Positions 42,977 to 55,965 are shown, numbered from the stretch's first letter. The stretch is 64,000 bases of DNA from Micropterix aruncella (GCA_944548615.1 OX155978.1:8052519-8116518); one strand, 5' to 3'. Translations and numbers: made by a program. The notes: generated by a model from the letters alone, not told the origin.

Positions 42977-44706
42977 CTATTTATTTATTTATTTATTTAT
43001 TTATAGTATTACACAAGTTCGTTTGTACAGTTTACCATATCATGTTGTATATATATATATGAGACGTTAGCAAAAAACTGATTCTCGAGGAGATAGAGTA
43101 ATGATTAAAAGTCGCCTAACTAGGCCAGGGCCTGTTCTAAGGCAGACTTTATAAAATATTGTTTAGACGTATCTAATCAAATTACTAAATAATTATTATA
43201 TTTAAAAAAAATAAAAAATTAAAATTAAAACAATAAAAATTTGTAGAAATTCTATTACTTTGATAATAATTATTAACGTGTAGAGTAAAAGTAAAAATAT
43301 ATTTGAAAGTAAAAATATATGTCTAAAATTGAAGAATAATGCTAAAATTTAATATACAAAAAATTATTATACAATATTCAACAATCCATTGATGTTTTCT
43401 CTGCCTTCTGTAATAAGCCACCTAGAAACCGGTTTTTTAAATTTGTTTTTGGTTTCAATGCGTTTAACGACATCAGGCAGGTAGTTGTACATTCTCGGTG
43501 CTATGAAGTTAAAATGTCTCTGTCCGAAAGTCGTACGAGTTCTTGGCACTATCATATCGTCATTCTTTGCAGCTCTGGTGGGTCTCACTCGTGCGTTAAT
43601 AAGTGTCATTTTGAATTTTGCGTGTATCAAGGCTATCTTAATGTACAACAGTCTTGGGTCCAAAATATTACTATCTTTATATAACTGGTTCGTAGGATAT
43701 CGATACGGCTTCCGATCGATAATTTTTAGTATACACTTTTGCGCTACTTCAAGAGGCTGGAGGATAGTTGATGCACAACCACCCCACCCGATTATGCCAT
43801 AACAAAGAATGCTTTGGCATAATGCATAATAAAATAAAATAAAATAAAATAAAAAAAATAAAATAAAAATATGTATTTTTTAGTGTTTCCGGGTCTAAAA
43901 TATTTCTCACTTCGCGGAATACGTAGGAAAGTTTTCGAACCTTACTTGTCAACATCTCAATGTGCTTTTGCCAACGCAGCATATTATCAATTATTATTCC
44001 GAGATATTTTACGTGTTCTGTCCTTTCCAGGAAAGGGCAGTTACATTGCTGTGTATTTTTACATGAGTGAATAGTTACGGTATGATATGGTGATGGTTGT
44101 CCTTTATTATTATTACTAAAAGTTATATATTTCGTTTTTTTAATATTTAGGCTAAGAAGAGATTCATCTAACCATTCACGTCCTTGATTAATACCAGCAT
44201 TGGCTGCACAGAAAGTGTCCCTCCAGGTATGCCAATCAAAGATAATGTCTGTGTCATCAGCAAAAGAAATGGTTTTCCCCACCAGATCGCATAATTTATT
44301 TATGTAAATGAGAAATAAAATAGGCCCGAGAACACTACCCTGAGGAACGCCAAATGGCAGGTCTTCCGGTTTGCTGGTTACATTATTAATGGTGATAATT
44401 TGTTTTCTATTTTGCAAATAGGTCTTAAACCAGTTGAGTGTGACATGCTGGATTCCAACTTCCCCCAACCTCCGAATGAGCTTATCGTGCGAGACCGTAT
44501 CGAATGCCTTTGCGAGATCCAAGAAAACAGCTATGCACTTTTTATCCTCATCCACATTGCAATTAATAATACGTGTCACTTCTGCGATTGCATCAGTTGT
44601 GCCAATGCCTTCTCTAAACCCAAACTGGTTATTAGATAAAAGATTGTTTTCTTTTAAATATTTCAGAACACGTTTTTTTGCGACTTTCTCTATAATTACT
44701 CTATAA
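42977..44706 (-). pseudogene. LINE (family G-like) ORF2 with complete RT core, broken
   Basis: A 329-codon frame (43749-44738; true LINE sequence starts near 44706) covers IIEKVAKKRVLKYLKENNLL, FGFREGIGTTDAIAEVTRII, motif A (AVFLDLAKAFDTVSHDKLI), motif B (GVPQGSVLGPILFLIYINKL), motif C (SFADDTDII) and KYLGIIIDNMLRWQKHIEML. At 43829-43870 an (AAAAT)n run interrupts the frame. The C-terminus resumes at 43367-43663 with RTTFGQRHFNFIAPRMYNYL. The 3' UTR carries the double hairpin (about 43110-43150) and the (TTTA)n tail begins at 42979. Flanks AATACTAT / AATAACTAT may be the target duplication. Endonuclease missing. Confidence 0.85.
43829..43870 (-). repeat. (AAAAT)n microsatellite inside the LINE reading frame
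   Basis: About eight AAAAT units with one A-rich interruption lie between codons for NTYF and ALCQSILCYGIIGWGGC. The length throws the downstream part into another frame. Confidence 0.85.
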
Positions 44707-45159
44707 TAACTATATCTACAGGATACGCTCAGACTCATTATAAATACTAAGATATTAACGGTTGGTCTAGTTTGATATAATTCCTACTTATTGTAACAGT
44801 AACGTTAAATATTTCGACATTGAATCCACATTTCAGGTATGTTCCAGGAAATGGAAAAAACCCATGCCTATAATTCAAAAACTCAAAATATTTATTTTGT
44901 TAAGGTATTTCATATCAAAAATAGACAAAGAAAATTTATAAATATTGTAGTAAAGTCGAACTCAAAAATGGTACAATTCAGGGATCGATATTAGGTCCAA
45001 TAATATATCTATAAGATATGCTCAGACTGATAATAGACACTTAGAAACTAAAGATCGAGGTAGGTTCATATAAGCCTTAATTATGGTAACAGTTGTATTT
45101 CGACATTGGATATAGAAAGTAAGTTCAGAAAATAATAACTTTCATGCAAATATATCAAA

Positions 45160-45901
45160 CTAGCTGACCCGTGCCCACTTCGTTGGGCGGTAAAACTTTT
45201 TACTTGTGATGAAATTATGAGTGTGGTTTGGTTAATACTGAGTGCTATGATTTATTTCCTGACTGCCAAAAGAAGGGTTATATTTTTACTGCATATGTAT
45301 GTATGTATTTGCATGCCAATTTGACTATATATTACCGTTATTTGTGAGTGTCTCCTTGTGAGTGTCTTATTTGTTAGTGTCTTATCTCTATATGCAGTAA
45401 AAGTGAAATTATATGCAGTAAAAGGGAAAAGTCTTTGTTTTAAACACTTGAGACGATAAATTTACTTATTTTGATATGAATTCATAATTGTTGATAATAT
45501 GACCAATAAACATGACTTAACGATTTAAATTATTTCTTTAATATAAAAAACTACTTTCTGTGACTTGAATATAAAATTTAGACATATACTGTCGCTGACT
45601 TTTTTGTAGGCATTATCAAGCTCTATCAAGCACTTCTCTAGAACTTAATCATATGTCTCTCATCGTTAAAGCAGCGTTAGTTAGAAACGTTTTCGTTCGA
45701 CCGTTTTTTCCGACTTACTTTGGAAATCCGTCTACCACAATAAAGTGTTTTCATTTTTCGGATTAATATATATATAGCCTATGACACTCACAAATAACGT
45801 GGCTTTCTGCTGGAAAGAGAATTTTCAAAATCGGTTCAGCAGATCCAGAGATTACTTCCTACAATGTCACAAACTTTACCTCTTTATAATATTAGTATAG
45901 A
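45160..45901 (-). mobile_element. Helitron, non-autonomous, copy 2
   Basis: On the minus strand it starts TCTATACTAATATTATAAAG (ending at 45901) and finishes GGGCACGGGTCAGCTAG (45160-45163), with A and T at the borders. About 742 bp, colinear with 39097-39964. It terminates the tandem array at 45159. Confidence 0.78.
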
Positions 45902-46214
45902 TGAAGAATTATATCCAATAATGCAATAGCAATTACGTGAATCATGGAAAATTCTCGATCCCGTGAAATCAGCACGTTCGATGGATGCCAACGTTAAATC
46001 CCTGAAACGGTCCATATATAACTGATGTTAACTGATGTTAACTGATGTTATGGCTATCAATACAATGCACCATACCAAAAGAAATAGTATAGAAAAATAG
46101 AATTAAGATAGGGTATTTAAACGTAAATTTTACAAAATAAAGAATCAGATATTAAAAAGAAAAGAGATGGTAGAAGGAGGGGTGAGAAGGGAGGAGGAGG
46201 GAGATGGGGAGACG
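45902..46214. other. No gene; short tandem repeat
   Basis: Contains three copies of AACTGATGTT (46021-46050) and purine-rich sequence toward 46200. Confidence 0.5.
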
Positions 46215-47092
46215 ATTGTTTGTTTGTTTGAAAACTTTATTGCACACACAAAAGAATACAATGTGGTGGGCCTATTGCCAAGTGGCAATATCTACCGACC
46301 ATACCGCCAGGGTTATTGTGACTGAAGGTTTATGTGGGCAAATTAATTTACAAGTAATAAATAAATACACTTACAAAAAAGTCATCATAGTATAAAATAT
46401 AATTCAGTGATTAGTAACGTATGCCAACTCGATATTGAAGGGAGGAGTGAAATATAAGGACAAGCAAAGGAGACGGGAGGGGAGGGGGAATTCATAAGTT
46501 GAGTAAATGTCTCTTTAAAGAATTTTTAAACCCGCTCAGGTTTTCAAGTTTTCAAGTTGTCTTATCGGTAAAGGCACGGAATTCCAGAGACGGGCCGCTT
46601 GCACTGCGAAAGACCTAGACATGAAAGTTGATGAATGCTGAGGTATAGCCAGTTATAGATTTTCCTGAGAGCGCAATGGGAGACCAGATGATAGCGGAGA
46701 GAAGAGATTATACAAATAAGTAGGACAGTTTGACTGTAGTACGCGGAAGAGTAGGGCGAGTATGTGAAATTCCCGACATCGTCTAATGGGTAGCCACTCT
46801 ATTTGCCTGCGAAAGTTTGATATGTGATCAAACTTCTTCAGGGAATAAACAAAGCGAATACACGCGTTTTGAATCCTATCTAGCTTATCGAGTAGTTCTT
46901 CATTCGCATCTAGGTAGGCCACATCAGCGTAATTAATTAGCGGTAAAAGAAAATATTGTGCCATTTGGCGTTTAATACAAAGAGGTAAGAGATTCTGAAC
47001 CCGTTTAAAAGAATGGAGACTTGCAAAGACTTTACGACTGACCTCACTTACTTGAGGATGCCAAGATTGTGTGTTTCTTATCGGTTACATTA
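46215..47092 (-). pseudogene. LINE ORF2 C-terminal fragment and 3' end
   Basis: Minus strand from about 47092: KVFASLHSFKRVQNLLPLC, then a 103-codon frame (46653-46964) with YFLLPLINYADVAYLDANEE, LDRIQNACIRFVY, IEWLPIRRCREFHILALLFR and LYNLFSPLSS. After a break, sequence for the ARLWN-type end lies at about 46560-46600. The 3' end has GGCAATAGGCCCACCACATT (about 46262-46290) and TTGTGTGTGCAATAAAG. Same family as 15690-16440. RT core missing, frames broken. Confidence 0.75.
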
Positions 47093-47144
47093 GAATTCCT
47101 GTGACGACGAATCTTAATCGGCATTTTCTTTTCTTTCTAATGTA

Positions 47145-47640
47145 ACACAAACTTGAGGGGTGTCAATTGCTATAGGCGAACCGGCCACTTCAGGGAGTTA
47201 TACTAACGATATCTTGCCATTCTCTCTCCCATGGAGTGAACGCAGACTTGGTGGACGTTCAATCCACAGTCAAACTACGCACGTAAGAAACCAGCGCCTT
47301 ACGGCGAGGCACTGGGAATTGCCACTCAGCAAGCCATCCTCGCGCCTTTACTACCAGTAGAATTTCTCCATCCTCCATTCAGGTCACAGTTTCTGTGTCG
47401 CTTGCCCTGCCTCTACCTGACGTTAGCGGTAATTCAAATTCGAATTAATTACGAATCGAGGCACCCTTTGCCTGTCAAGCTCACACAGAATCGGATGGTC
47501 AACGAATAGTTTTTAAGTATAGATGACAGCAGGTCAACATCTACCCCCGCTTCTTAGGAAACGTACGTTTCCAGACTCCTCCGGTTATTCGTCGGATCGC
47601 GCAGCCGATTCCAGTTAAGCCTGAGATTATTATATTATTA
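47145..47640. mobile_element. Element A, diverged left arm
   Basis: Terminus GGTGTCAATTGCTATAGGCG, then CCGGCCACTTCAGGGAGTTA, CCCATGGAGTGAACGCAG, GCGAGGCACTGGGAATTG, GAGGCACCCTTTGCCTGTCA and CTTCTTAGGAAACGTACGTT. Order agrees with A copy 1, but identity is lower than between most copies, so it is an older or different subfamily. Truncated at about 47640. Confidence 0.55.
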
Positions 47641-47689
47641 TGTATTATTAAATTTTAATTTACTATTTCTAAAAATAAACCGTTTGCTA

Positions 47690-48388
47690 GTTAATTTAGT
47701 TGTTTATAATTTCAATTACTAATTTTAATAAAATAAGATCTTACACAACATTTGGCCAGCGCCATTTCACGTTCATTGGCCCTAGAATGTATAACAATCT
47801 TCCCGAAGCAATTAAAAGTAGTGAGAACACATCCACTTTTAAAAAATCTCTAACCGATTGGTTGCTGGAGGTGCGTAGGGACGGTTTAGGGAATATGCTG
47901 ACTGTTGTATTTTGAATGATAGTATTTAGTACTTAGTATTTAGTTTTTTCATGATAATTTTAAATGACTATTATAGGTATGTGAGCGTTATATCAATATG
48001 TAATTGATTTATATATGTATATTATTTTAGTATTTATTTTTATTTATTTTGGTCTTATTATTGGTCTTATTGTGCATATATGGATATATATTTTATCTAT
48101 AGATGTATATAAGTATCTATCCATATTTGTATATGCGTAAATATTTGTAGTTTTATATTTGTCGATTTAAAAATAAGTACTAACTATAGTTTAAGTTGAC
48201 AGTGCACACTGAATATCGTCATTAAAAGTCTGCCTTAGAACAGGCCTAGGCCTAGTTAGGCGACTGTGTCAAACATTAAAAATAATGTCGCATCAATTTC
48301 TTGCTAACATCTTAATCAAATATGATATTAATTTTTTACTAGATGTGTTACTAAAAATAAATATATAAATAAATAAATAAATATTGTT
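47690..48388 (+). pseudogene. LINE family G: ORF2 C-terminus and full 3' UTR
   Basis: The frame ending at 47915 includes YTTFGQRHFTFIGPRMYNNL, KKSLTDWLLEVRRDG and stops after LTVVF. The 3' UTR (to about 48388) matches the reverse of 1690-2150 closely, including the double hairpin GCCTTAGAACAGGCCTAGGC (48234-48262) and a final AAATAAATAAATAAATAAAT. 5'-truncated before the RT. This copy lacks the stop codon that disrupts the one at 1690-2615. Confidence 0.8.
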
Positions 48389-48974
48389 TACTTTGAACCA
48401 TCTAGATACAGGACAGTACGGTGCTAGTTAGGTGGGCACTGAGCATTTGCTACGTTTGCGTGTTCAATTTTACGCCAGTTACTTTATAACAATGTGGCTA
48501 TGTATAAAAAAAAATATGAATAAAGTACTAAAATTAAAAAAAATAAAGAAAGAAGACTTGAAATTAAAAGAAAGAGGTAAATAAAGTTATGAGAAAGTCA
48601 CGCGCTAAAAAACTATTTTAATTGCTTTTAAATTGTAAAAAACAGCCGCGATAATCTTTGAATTGAATTTGAAAATAGAAGCAAAAGAAGAAGAAGAAGT
48701 TGTTTACGCATCTCTCGCTCTGAATTTGTCGCGGGTCTCTATCGATCGGTTCTTCTGTCTACTCGGAGCGGAAATTTGTTTCGTCCATTTAGACGGGGAA
48801 TACAAATGAGCAGTACTCCCACCTCCACCCATTCACCCTAATCACCCCCCCCCCCACCCATTTCAAACTCCCAACCCCTAAAACCACTTTTAGGGCATCT
48901 GACAACTTCCTTTCAAGCACATGTCAAGATATAAAGTCAGGGTTTTAAAAATAATGTATCTATGAACAATAATA
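48389..48974. other. Unassigned, possibly host DNA
   Basis: Contains (GAA)n at about 48680-48695 and a CCC-rich patch at 48845-48857. No recurring landmark. Confidence 0.35.
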
Positions 48975-50389
<1,415 letters not shown>

Positions 50390-51265
50390 CTCAACGATCA
50401 ATATATAGAGTTATCAACCACAACTCAGGAAGTTTTAACGATTAGGCGTTATCTCTCCCGTGAAGTGAATGCAGAAGACTTGGACAAAACCAATCCACTT
50501 CCAATTGCGACCAGATTGCTCCTGTAGGAATCTGGCCGCAATTGGAAGCGACCGGTCTCTCGATTGGTTACTTGCACGGTCCTTTCCCTTTCGAAGCGGT
50601 GAAACGGTGTATACCGAATCTATCGCGGACCACGGCATCCTTTGCCCGGCTATTCACCCAGGATCGGGTAGCCGATGGTCGTTTCAAGAGCAGTCGCCGT
50701 AAGGTCCGCAACCACCCCCGCTCAGGAAACAGTACTGCTTCCCGACTCCCCCGACTAGTTAGAGTGCACAGTCGATTGTCTTACGCCGCACGGTGCGCAG
50801 GCCGTCCAGGAGCGCCATAGGGTTGATTCCTAAGGGAAACTAGCCCTAAGGCCAGAGTCCTACCCGGGCTCGCACTTCATTCGTGGAGGCGGCCGGATGG
50901 GTGTTGACCCGTGAGTGTGACCAACCCTGAACATAATGGGTCTTCGTGGCCAACTCAGCAATGGCCCATTAGCGCCCCTCAACGATCAACAACACAGACC
51001 CCAAATTTTGTTAGTTCATTCAGTTATGATAGCCCGTTATACTCAGTCAGGCTGCTGCACCCAGGGATGGCTCACGACGAGGGAACTACTTATCGGTCAA
51101 CAGCAGAGACACAAAATTTTGTATAATTACGACAGCCCGTTCTAAGTTTCACCAATGACTGCGGCACCCAGGGTTGGCTTCCAACGAGGGAACTCACCAA
51201 CGGTCAACAGCACATATATAAAATTTTGTATACGCATTATGATAGCCCTAAGTCTGTTCCTGACA
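50390..51265. mobile_element. Element A left arm plus central subrepeats
   Basis: From a shortened terminus (AGAGTTATCAACCACAACTC) the left arm runs in family order (AGTGAATGCAGAAGACTTGG, CGAATCTATCGCGGACCACG, GGTCGTTTCAAGAGCAGTCG, GCCGCACGGTGCGCAGGCC, GGTCTTCGTGGCCAACTCAG). From about 50985 come three subrepeats of about 115 bp (CAACGATCAACAACACA, TCGGTCAACAGCAGAGACAC, ACGGTCAACAGCACATATAT, each with TATGATAGCCCG-like text). A local palindrome lies at 50498-50548. The right arm is absent. Confidence 0.7.
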
Positions 51266-52185
51266 TGGTTGTTGCACTTATAAAAAAAAGGAAGTCGGTT
51301 TTTCTTTTTGTTAAAATTTAGTCTATTATTTGTTGCTACATTAGTAAACTTTAATTTTTGATACCATATGCCTGCTTCTGCCTGCCACTTAGGTTTTTAC
51401 TTAATCAAAAATTACGACCTCACAGAAATATATTTTAAAAACTAGAAAACAAAGGAAAATTTATTGTTTTTTAAAATATGCTCGCTCCTGATTATCTATG
51501 ACTTTATATAAAAATTTGAAGAAAAATAATAACAGGTAGAATAGTTTTGTAAATTGTACATGTGTGCTGCTAGTCGAACAAAAACTTAGTGACCCTGCCT
51601 CCAAAAAAAAAATACGGTTTCTATGAACAAAAATAGCTTACCGTTTATTTTTTATTGAGATGTATTTTTTTATTTTGAGAGTGGTTAAAGTAAACATATA
51701 ACGGGAAGAAACATAACCATTAACCGACGTTATGCGGTATAAATTACCTAAAACTAAATTTAAAAAGGCAGTTCGAACCTTTAAATTCAGCAGAAGATAA
51801 AAAAACAATAAATTTAGGAAAAAAAAAACAATGACGCAGGGGGCGCAATAGGGAGCGAGGGTTCAATTGTTCTTTGAGCCTGCTATTGAAGCAAAACAAA
51901 CTCGTTGCTATCCCTATATGAAAAGAAAGTTTTTCATTTTCCTAATATATTTAGATAGAAGTCACAATAAGTGACAATTCTTTGTCATAGAATAAACAAT
52001 CCTTTTTTATGCAAATACTCAAAATGATATATGGATAAAAAGTCAACTTGTTTCAGAATATTGTAAAATTCAAATAATGCCTTATCCCCGGCTGTGATTC
52101 TATTGAAGTTTTAGTTTATAAAGCCGTAATTTAGGCAAAATTTCAAAAGTAAAAAACATTATAAAATATATATATTTTATCTTTA
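51266..52185. other. No recognised gene or element
   Basis: AT-rich, with a purine-rich patch at 51800-51850. No shared landmark found by eye. Confidence 0.4.
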
Positions 52186-52189
52186 TTAA

Positions 52190-53574
52190 ACCCCCCCAAT
52201 GTGTAACGTCCCGCTCGGGATGTAGCCTACCTACGGCAAAATGTGTAACTTCCCTTGTGGGACGCAGCGAAAAATTCCGTTTATATTCGAAATGCTGTTC
52301 TATGCGCTTCTGCGTCCGGCACAATATGGCCAAATACAACTTCAATCCAAAATTTCCGTCCGCCGATAGCGAAGAATAATTTCAAAAATTAGCGACGAGG
52401 TCGCTGCCCTCGGGACCTGTCAGTTTCGTCGACCGTATTAACTGCCCGCGACGTTGTGATCAAAATAGTGATTGTAAAGTGTTTCTGTGCGATTTCCTGC
52501 AGAAATGTGAGTAATTTGCATTCTAAACGAGTTTAGTGATTTGAGAATTAGTGATTTGAGATAGTCCCTTTGCTGTTTTTCACGTATTTTTAAGCAAAAT
52601 GCTTCGGCGAAAACATATGCGTGGCAAAAAAATGGCCGTATTTTGTTTCGTAATTTTTATGAAATATCCCGAAATATCGCGAAATATGACGTAACATTGC
52701 TTTAATTCGCTGATGAAATAGTAATTGTTTCATTTACATCGTAAGTAATCAAGCCGTGTTTTGTTCATTACGAGTTGTTTTGTAATACGCCACGAGCAAA
52801 GAAATTTGTTTTTGGAAATAGTATGGGAGTATTACCATATTTTGTGTGTGATTTTCTATAGTTTTTCTATGAAATGTGACTCTTTGTAGTCTATTAATTA
52901 GTTATTGGACATATAATAAGCATATAACGAGACAATATATTTGAAAAACTCTAACCAATTTTATATTATGGGCCTTCAAAGTTTATTACCAAGTTTCGGT
53001 CGCTAACTCTCAAAAGTTTAGATTTTTCTGTAATATCAGACAAAGCTAAAAGTTCTGGTGTGATTTCCTAAGAAGTGTGATGTAGTGGTAAAGTTATTAT
53101 AAGAGAATTTCATATAAAAAAAGACCCTAAGTGGTCAAAAATATAAAATTTTAAAAAAAAACTGAGAATACATCAATTTTTTCTTGGCTGAATAACTAAA
53201 TATTTTTGTAAGCAAATAAGTAAAACAAAATAATCTTTTTGTAAAGCATTTAATAAAGAACATAACTGTATTTACAATATTGCTGTAGTTCCGTATTTTG
53301 TGATAAAAACTTCGAAATGATCGAATAGGCGAGTTTTTTCAGTTCGCCAACTTTGTAATATTTATTCATTATTATCTTAATTATTTTACGAGATGAGGTT
53401 ATAATGTTTTATATTTCAAATTTCAGTGCGATCATTTTACAGTTCTTGTTTTTATGATCCGTATAGTGGTTTATAAGTTATGGTCGTTTATCTCAAGGCT
53501 GTCGATTCGCGCCGATTTTAACGCGCGAAACTCGCGTGAAGGTACGACCAAGTTTTTCTACACAAGTTGGGGGA
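52190..53574. mobile_element. 1.4-kb TTAA-flanked piggyBac-like element, no transposase
   Basis: TTAA at 52186-52189 and 53575-53578. Inverted ends CCCCCCCAATGTGTAAC and, reversed, CCCCCAACTTGTGTAG. A subterminal pair TGTGTAACGTCCCGC / TGTGTAACTTCCC lies on the left. The 5' part has promoter/leader-like sequence (GTGATTGTAAAGTG, then AAATGTGAGTAA, about 52460-52515). 53390-53540 resembles the small MITE at 3492-3814 and more distantly family B. No transposase frame, so an internally deleted or replaced derivative. Confidence 0.65.
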
Positions 53575-53578
53575 TTAA

Positions 53579-54281
53579 AAAATAATTAAATATCATAAAA
53601 AAATAGTTACCGTCATTTTTGTAGAACGAGGCCTAAAGTGATTAAAATATTCCTCGAAAACTCTCCTATGAGGATAGTAAATTTTGAGACATGTGCACCG
53701 GTGTTAAAAACAGTTTTAAACTAACATAGTTTAATTAACCATTCGGCTAGAAAGACGTCACGTCCCAGTTATATAGTTTAGAGAACGTTGCAGAATGTTG
53801 AAAGCCATAAAATGTGGGTCGGCGCGATGAATGATTTCAAACATTTTAAACGCTGAAAATACCAAAAGGCAATGGCAATAATCCGGACACAGCTTATAAA
53901 ACAGAATTTATTTATATATTTCAAGTATCCATGCTGGTCATTATGTTACAGAACGAAGAAAACGATTCGAAGTCAGTTTGCTATTAAAAGGATAGATAGA
54001 AAAAGATAGAAAAGAAAAAATACTAATGAATTTCAGATGATTAGCGTCGTTGTGATAAACCGCATATAATTTAATCTTTTTTTTTACGATACATCCAAGT
54101 ATAATTGAGTTCTGCCCTACTAAAGGAAACACTTAACACGTTTATTATAAGGGATTATGGGCATAATTAATGGCTTTACACCGGAGTGTCATAAATAAAT
54201 CGATTAATCTTATTGGGGTTTATATAAGTTTTATAATTGTTCGGTCGCTAAGATAGCATTATTAAATAAGACAAATTTAAC
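53579..54281. other. No recognised gene or element
   Basis: AT-rich. A 63-codon minus-strand frame at 53941-54132 has no recognised motif. Confidence 0.4.
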
Positions 54282-54289
54282 CCTTAGAT

Positions 54290-55122
54290 CAGGGGTTCCC
54301 AAACTTTTTGGTACCACGCCCCCCTCTGGTTATTTGGAGACCCCCCACGCCCCCCTACACATATCAGTATATAATTGTACGTATGGTGAAAATTAAAACA
54401 AGTATTACATGAAAAACGAATATAATTACTGATACAAAATTTACCATTGTAACACAGATACATTTTCAATTTAAGGAAGGTGAAACAATAGGCCTACCTA
54501 CTTACAAAAACAAAACATAAAATGTAATTTAGTGAGATGGGTGCGCTTGCATGTTCTGGATAAGTTGACAGATCCTGGGTTGAGTTTCAGATAAAGCACA
54601 TCGTAGGTCACTTTCGACATCAAGTTTGTTGCGGTACTTGGTTTTGATCGCCACAAGAGTTGAAAACGCTTTTTCGCACATGTATGTTGTTGAAAAAGTC
54701 AAGTACATCCGAACAGCTTTCTCTGAAACACTGGGGTAAACTTTTAAGTACTTTAACCAAAATGAGGGCTTGTCCATTTTGTCAAAATCGTATCTTGCAG
54801 CAGAGTCATTTTTTATTTCTATTCCCTCCTCTTGCAACTCTTCTGGCAGCAACTGTATGTCCATGTTGAACGGGTCGGTTGATAGTTTGTAAAACTCCTC
54901 TGACAAGTTAGGAAAGTACCTGCTGAACTCCTCCTTGAGGTTCTTCAAATGGTCAATTATCAAGTTTTTCAAAAGCGGTCCTTCAAAAACGTCCTCAAAA
55001 CATTATTATTTTTGTAATTATTTTTGTAATTTTTTTTATTTATTTCATTTGGGTGTCACGCCCCCCCTGGACTTTCTCCACGCCCCCCCAGGGGGGCGCG
55101 CCCCCCACTTTGGGAACCGCTG
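54290..55122 (-). mobile_element. hAT transposon, internally deleted, with target duplication
   Basis: Ends CAGGGGTTCCCAAACTTTTT and TTTGGGAACCGCTG are the inverted termini, followed inward by CACGCCCCCC on both sides. Flanks CCTTAGAT (54282-54289) and CTTTAGAT (55123-55130) match 7 of 8, the usual hAT duplication length. About 830 bp retain only the last part of the transposase gene (54529-54972). Confidence 0.85.
54529..54972 (-). pseudogene. hAT transposase C-terminal fragment (ZBED5-like)
   Basis: 147 residues in one frame. It contains FWLKYLKVYPSVSEKAVRMY, FSTTYMCEKAFSTLVAIKTK, YRNKLDVESDLRCALSETQP and a final MQAHPSH. This is the hAT dimerisation end as in ZBED5/FAM200-type transposases (CE-AFS, R-(R/K)L-VE-DLR-ALS). 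The methionine at 54972 is probably internal, because upstream zinc finger and catalytic residues are deleted. No stops inside, so the deletion derivative is not very old or has been kept by chance. Confidence 0.85.
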
Positions 55123-55130
55123 CTTTAGAT

Positions 55131-55779
55131 GGACATGGGCATGTTGCATGTCGGTCGTTTAAGGAATCTAAAAATATATCAGTTTTAGAATTTGTAGTTA
55201 TTTTTAGTATTTTTATGGTTCTTCCTTGGTTGGAAATATTGTACCAAAATATTGTAAAAGACACATACTATATTTTGGTAAGTTGTAATAATTAAACCTT
55301 TAGTTAACATAAGAATTATTTATGAAATGTCGCCAATATCGAATAAATATTCGTTTACATATATGAAATAAATAAAAATAAAATAAAATACAAACGGAGC
55401 TGCCATGGAATTCACCGACCGGAGTCGGGCCCATCATAATACTATTTTTACACTTCTGAGAGGTGAGCAGTGGATTCCGGACTAACGACCGGTTGTGGTA
55501 GGTTTAGGACAGCTGTCTTGCCACATGTGAGCGTTCACCTTACCACCCTTTAACTTCCCCTTCGGAGCCATAGAATTTGTGATACGCAAATCGCGGTTTT
55601 AGATATTTTTTCTAGGAAAGAGTTAATTATTTTTCTGTAGAGACAGAGGTGAAACAGAGATTTAGCTGGCATTCCACGAGCGCCAACTTCCACCGCGTGA
55701 AGGTGAACGGTGAAGCCGTTCCGGTGACGGCATTTGCGTAATTGCTGATTTATAAATATCTGAAAAGTATATAAATATC
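55131..55779. other. No gene; LINE-type tail and unassigned sequence
   Basis: A plus-strand (AAATA)n tail ends at about 55391. 55395-55760 is GC-balanced and unassigned, with no recurring landmark. Confidence 0.35.
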
Positions 55780-55965
55780 TAAAATTATTTACTTATTTTC
55801 ACCTACAATGCTATGCGCTATGCCTATTACTCGCTGGTTGAATAACAACTGTGCTATGGTATTCTTCTATGGGGTACTGCAGCGCACATGAAAGGTGTAT
55901 TCACTCTACAGAAAAGGGCCATACGTAGGATAGTGGGTGTTGGTCCACGGCAGCAATGCCGTGAA

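Larger units (their letters stand above)
41744..45159 (+). repeat. Tandem array of about 0.3-kb units, interrupted by two LINEs
   Basis: The landmark CTCAGACTGATAATAAATAC recurs near 41753, 42670, 44729 and 45021. Each copy continues CGATCGGTCTAGTTTGATAT-like, ACATTGAATCCACATTTCAG, GTTCCAGGAAATGGAAAA, CAATAATTCAAAAA, AGTCGAACTCAAAAATG and GGTCCAATA. Distances are about 292 bp between the last two and about 320-330 bp between the others once LINE insertions (about 41850-42440, 42977-44706) are removed. The fourth unit is cut by a Helitron at 45160. Confidence 0.75.
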
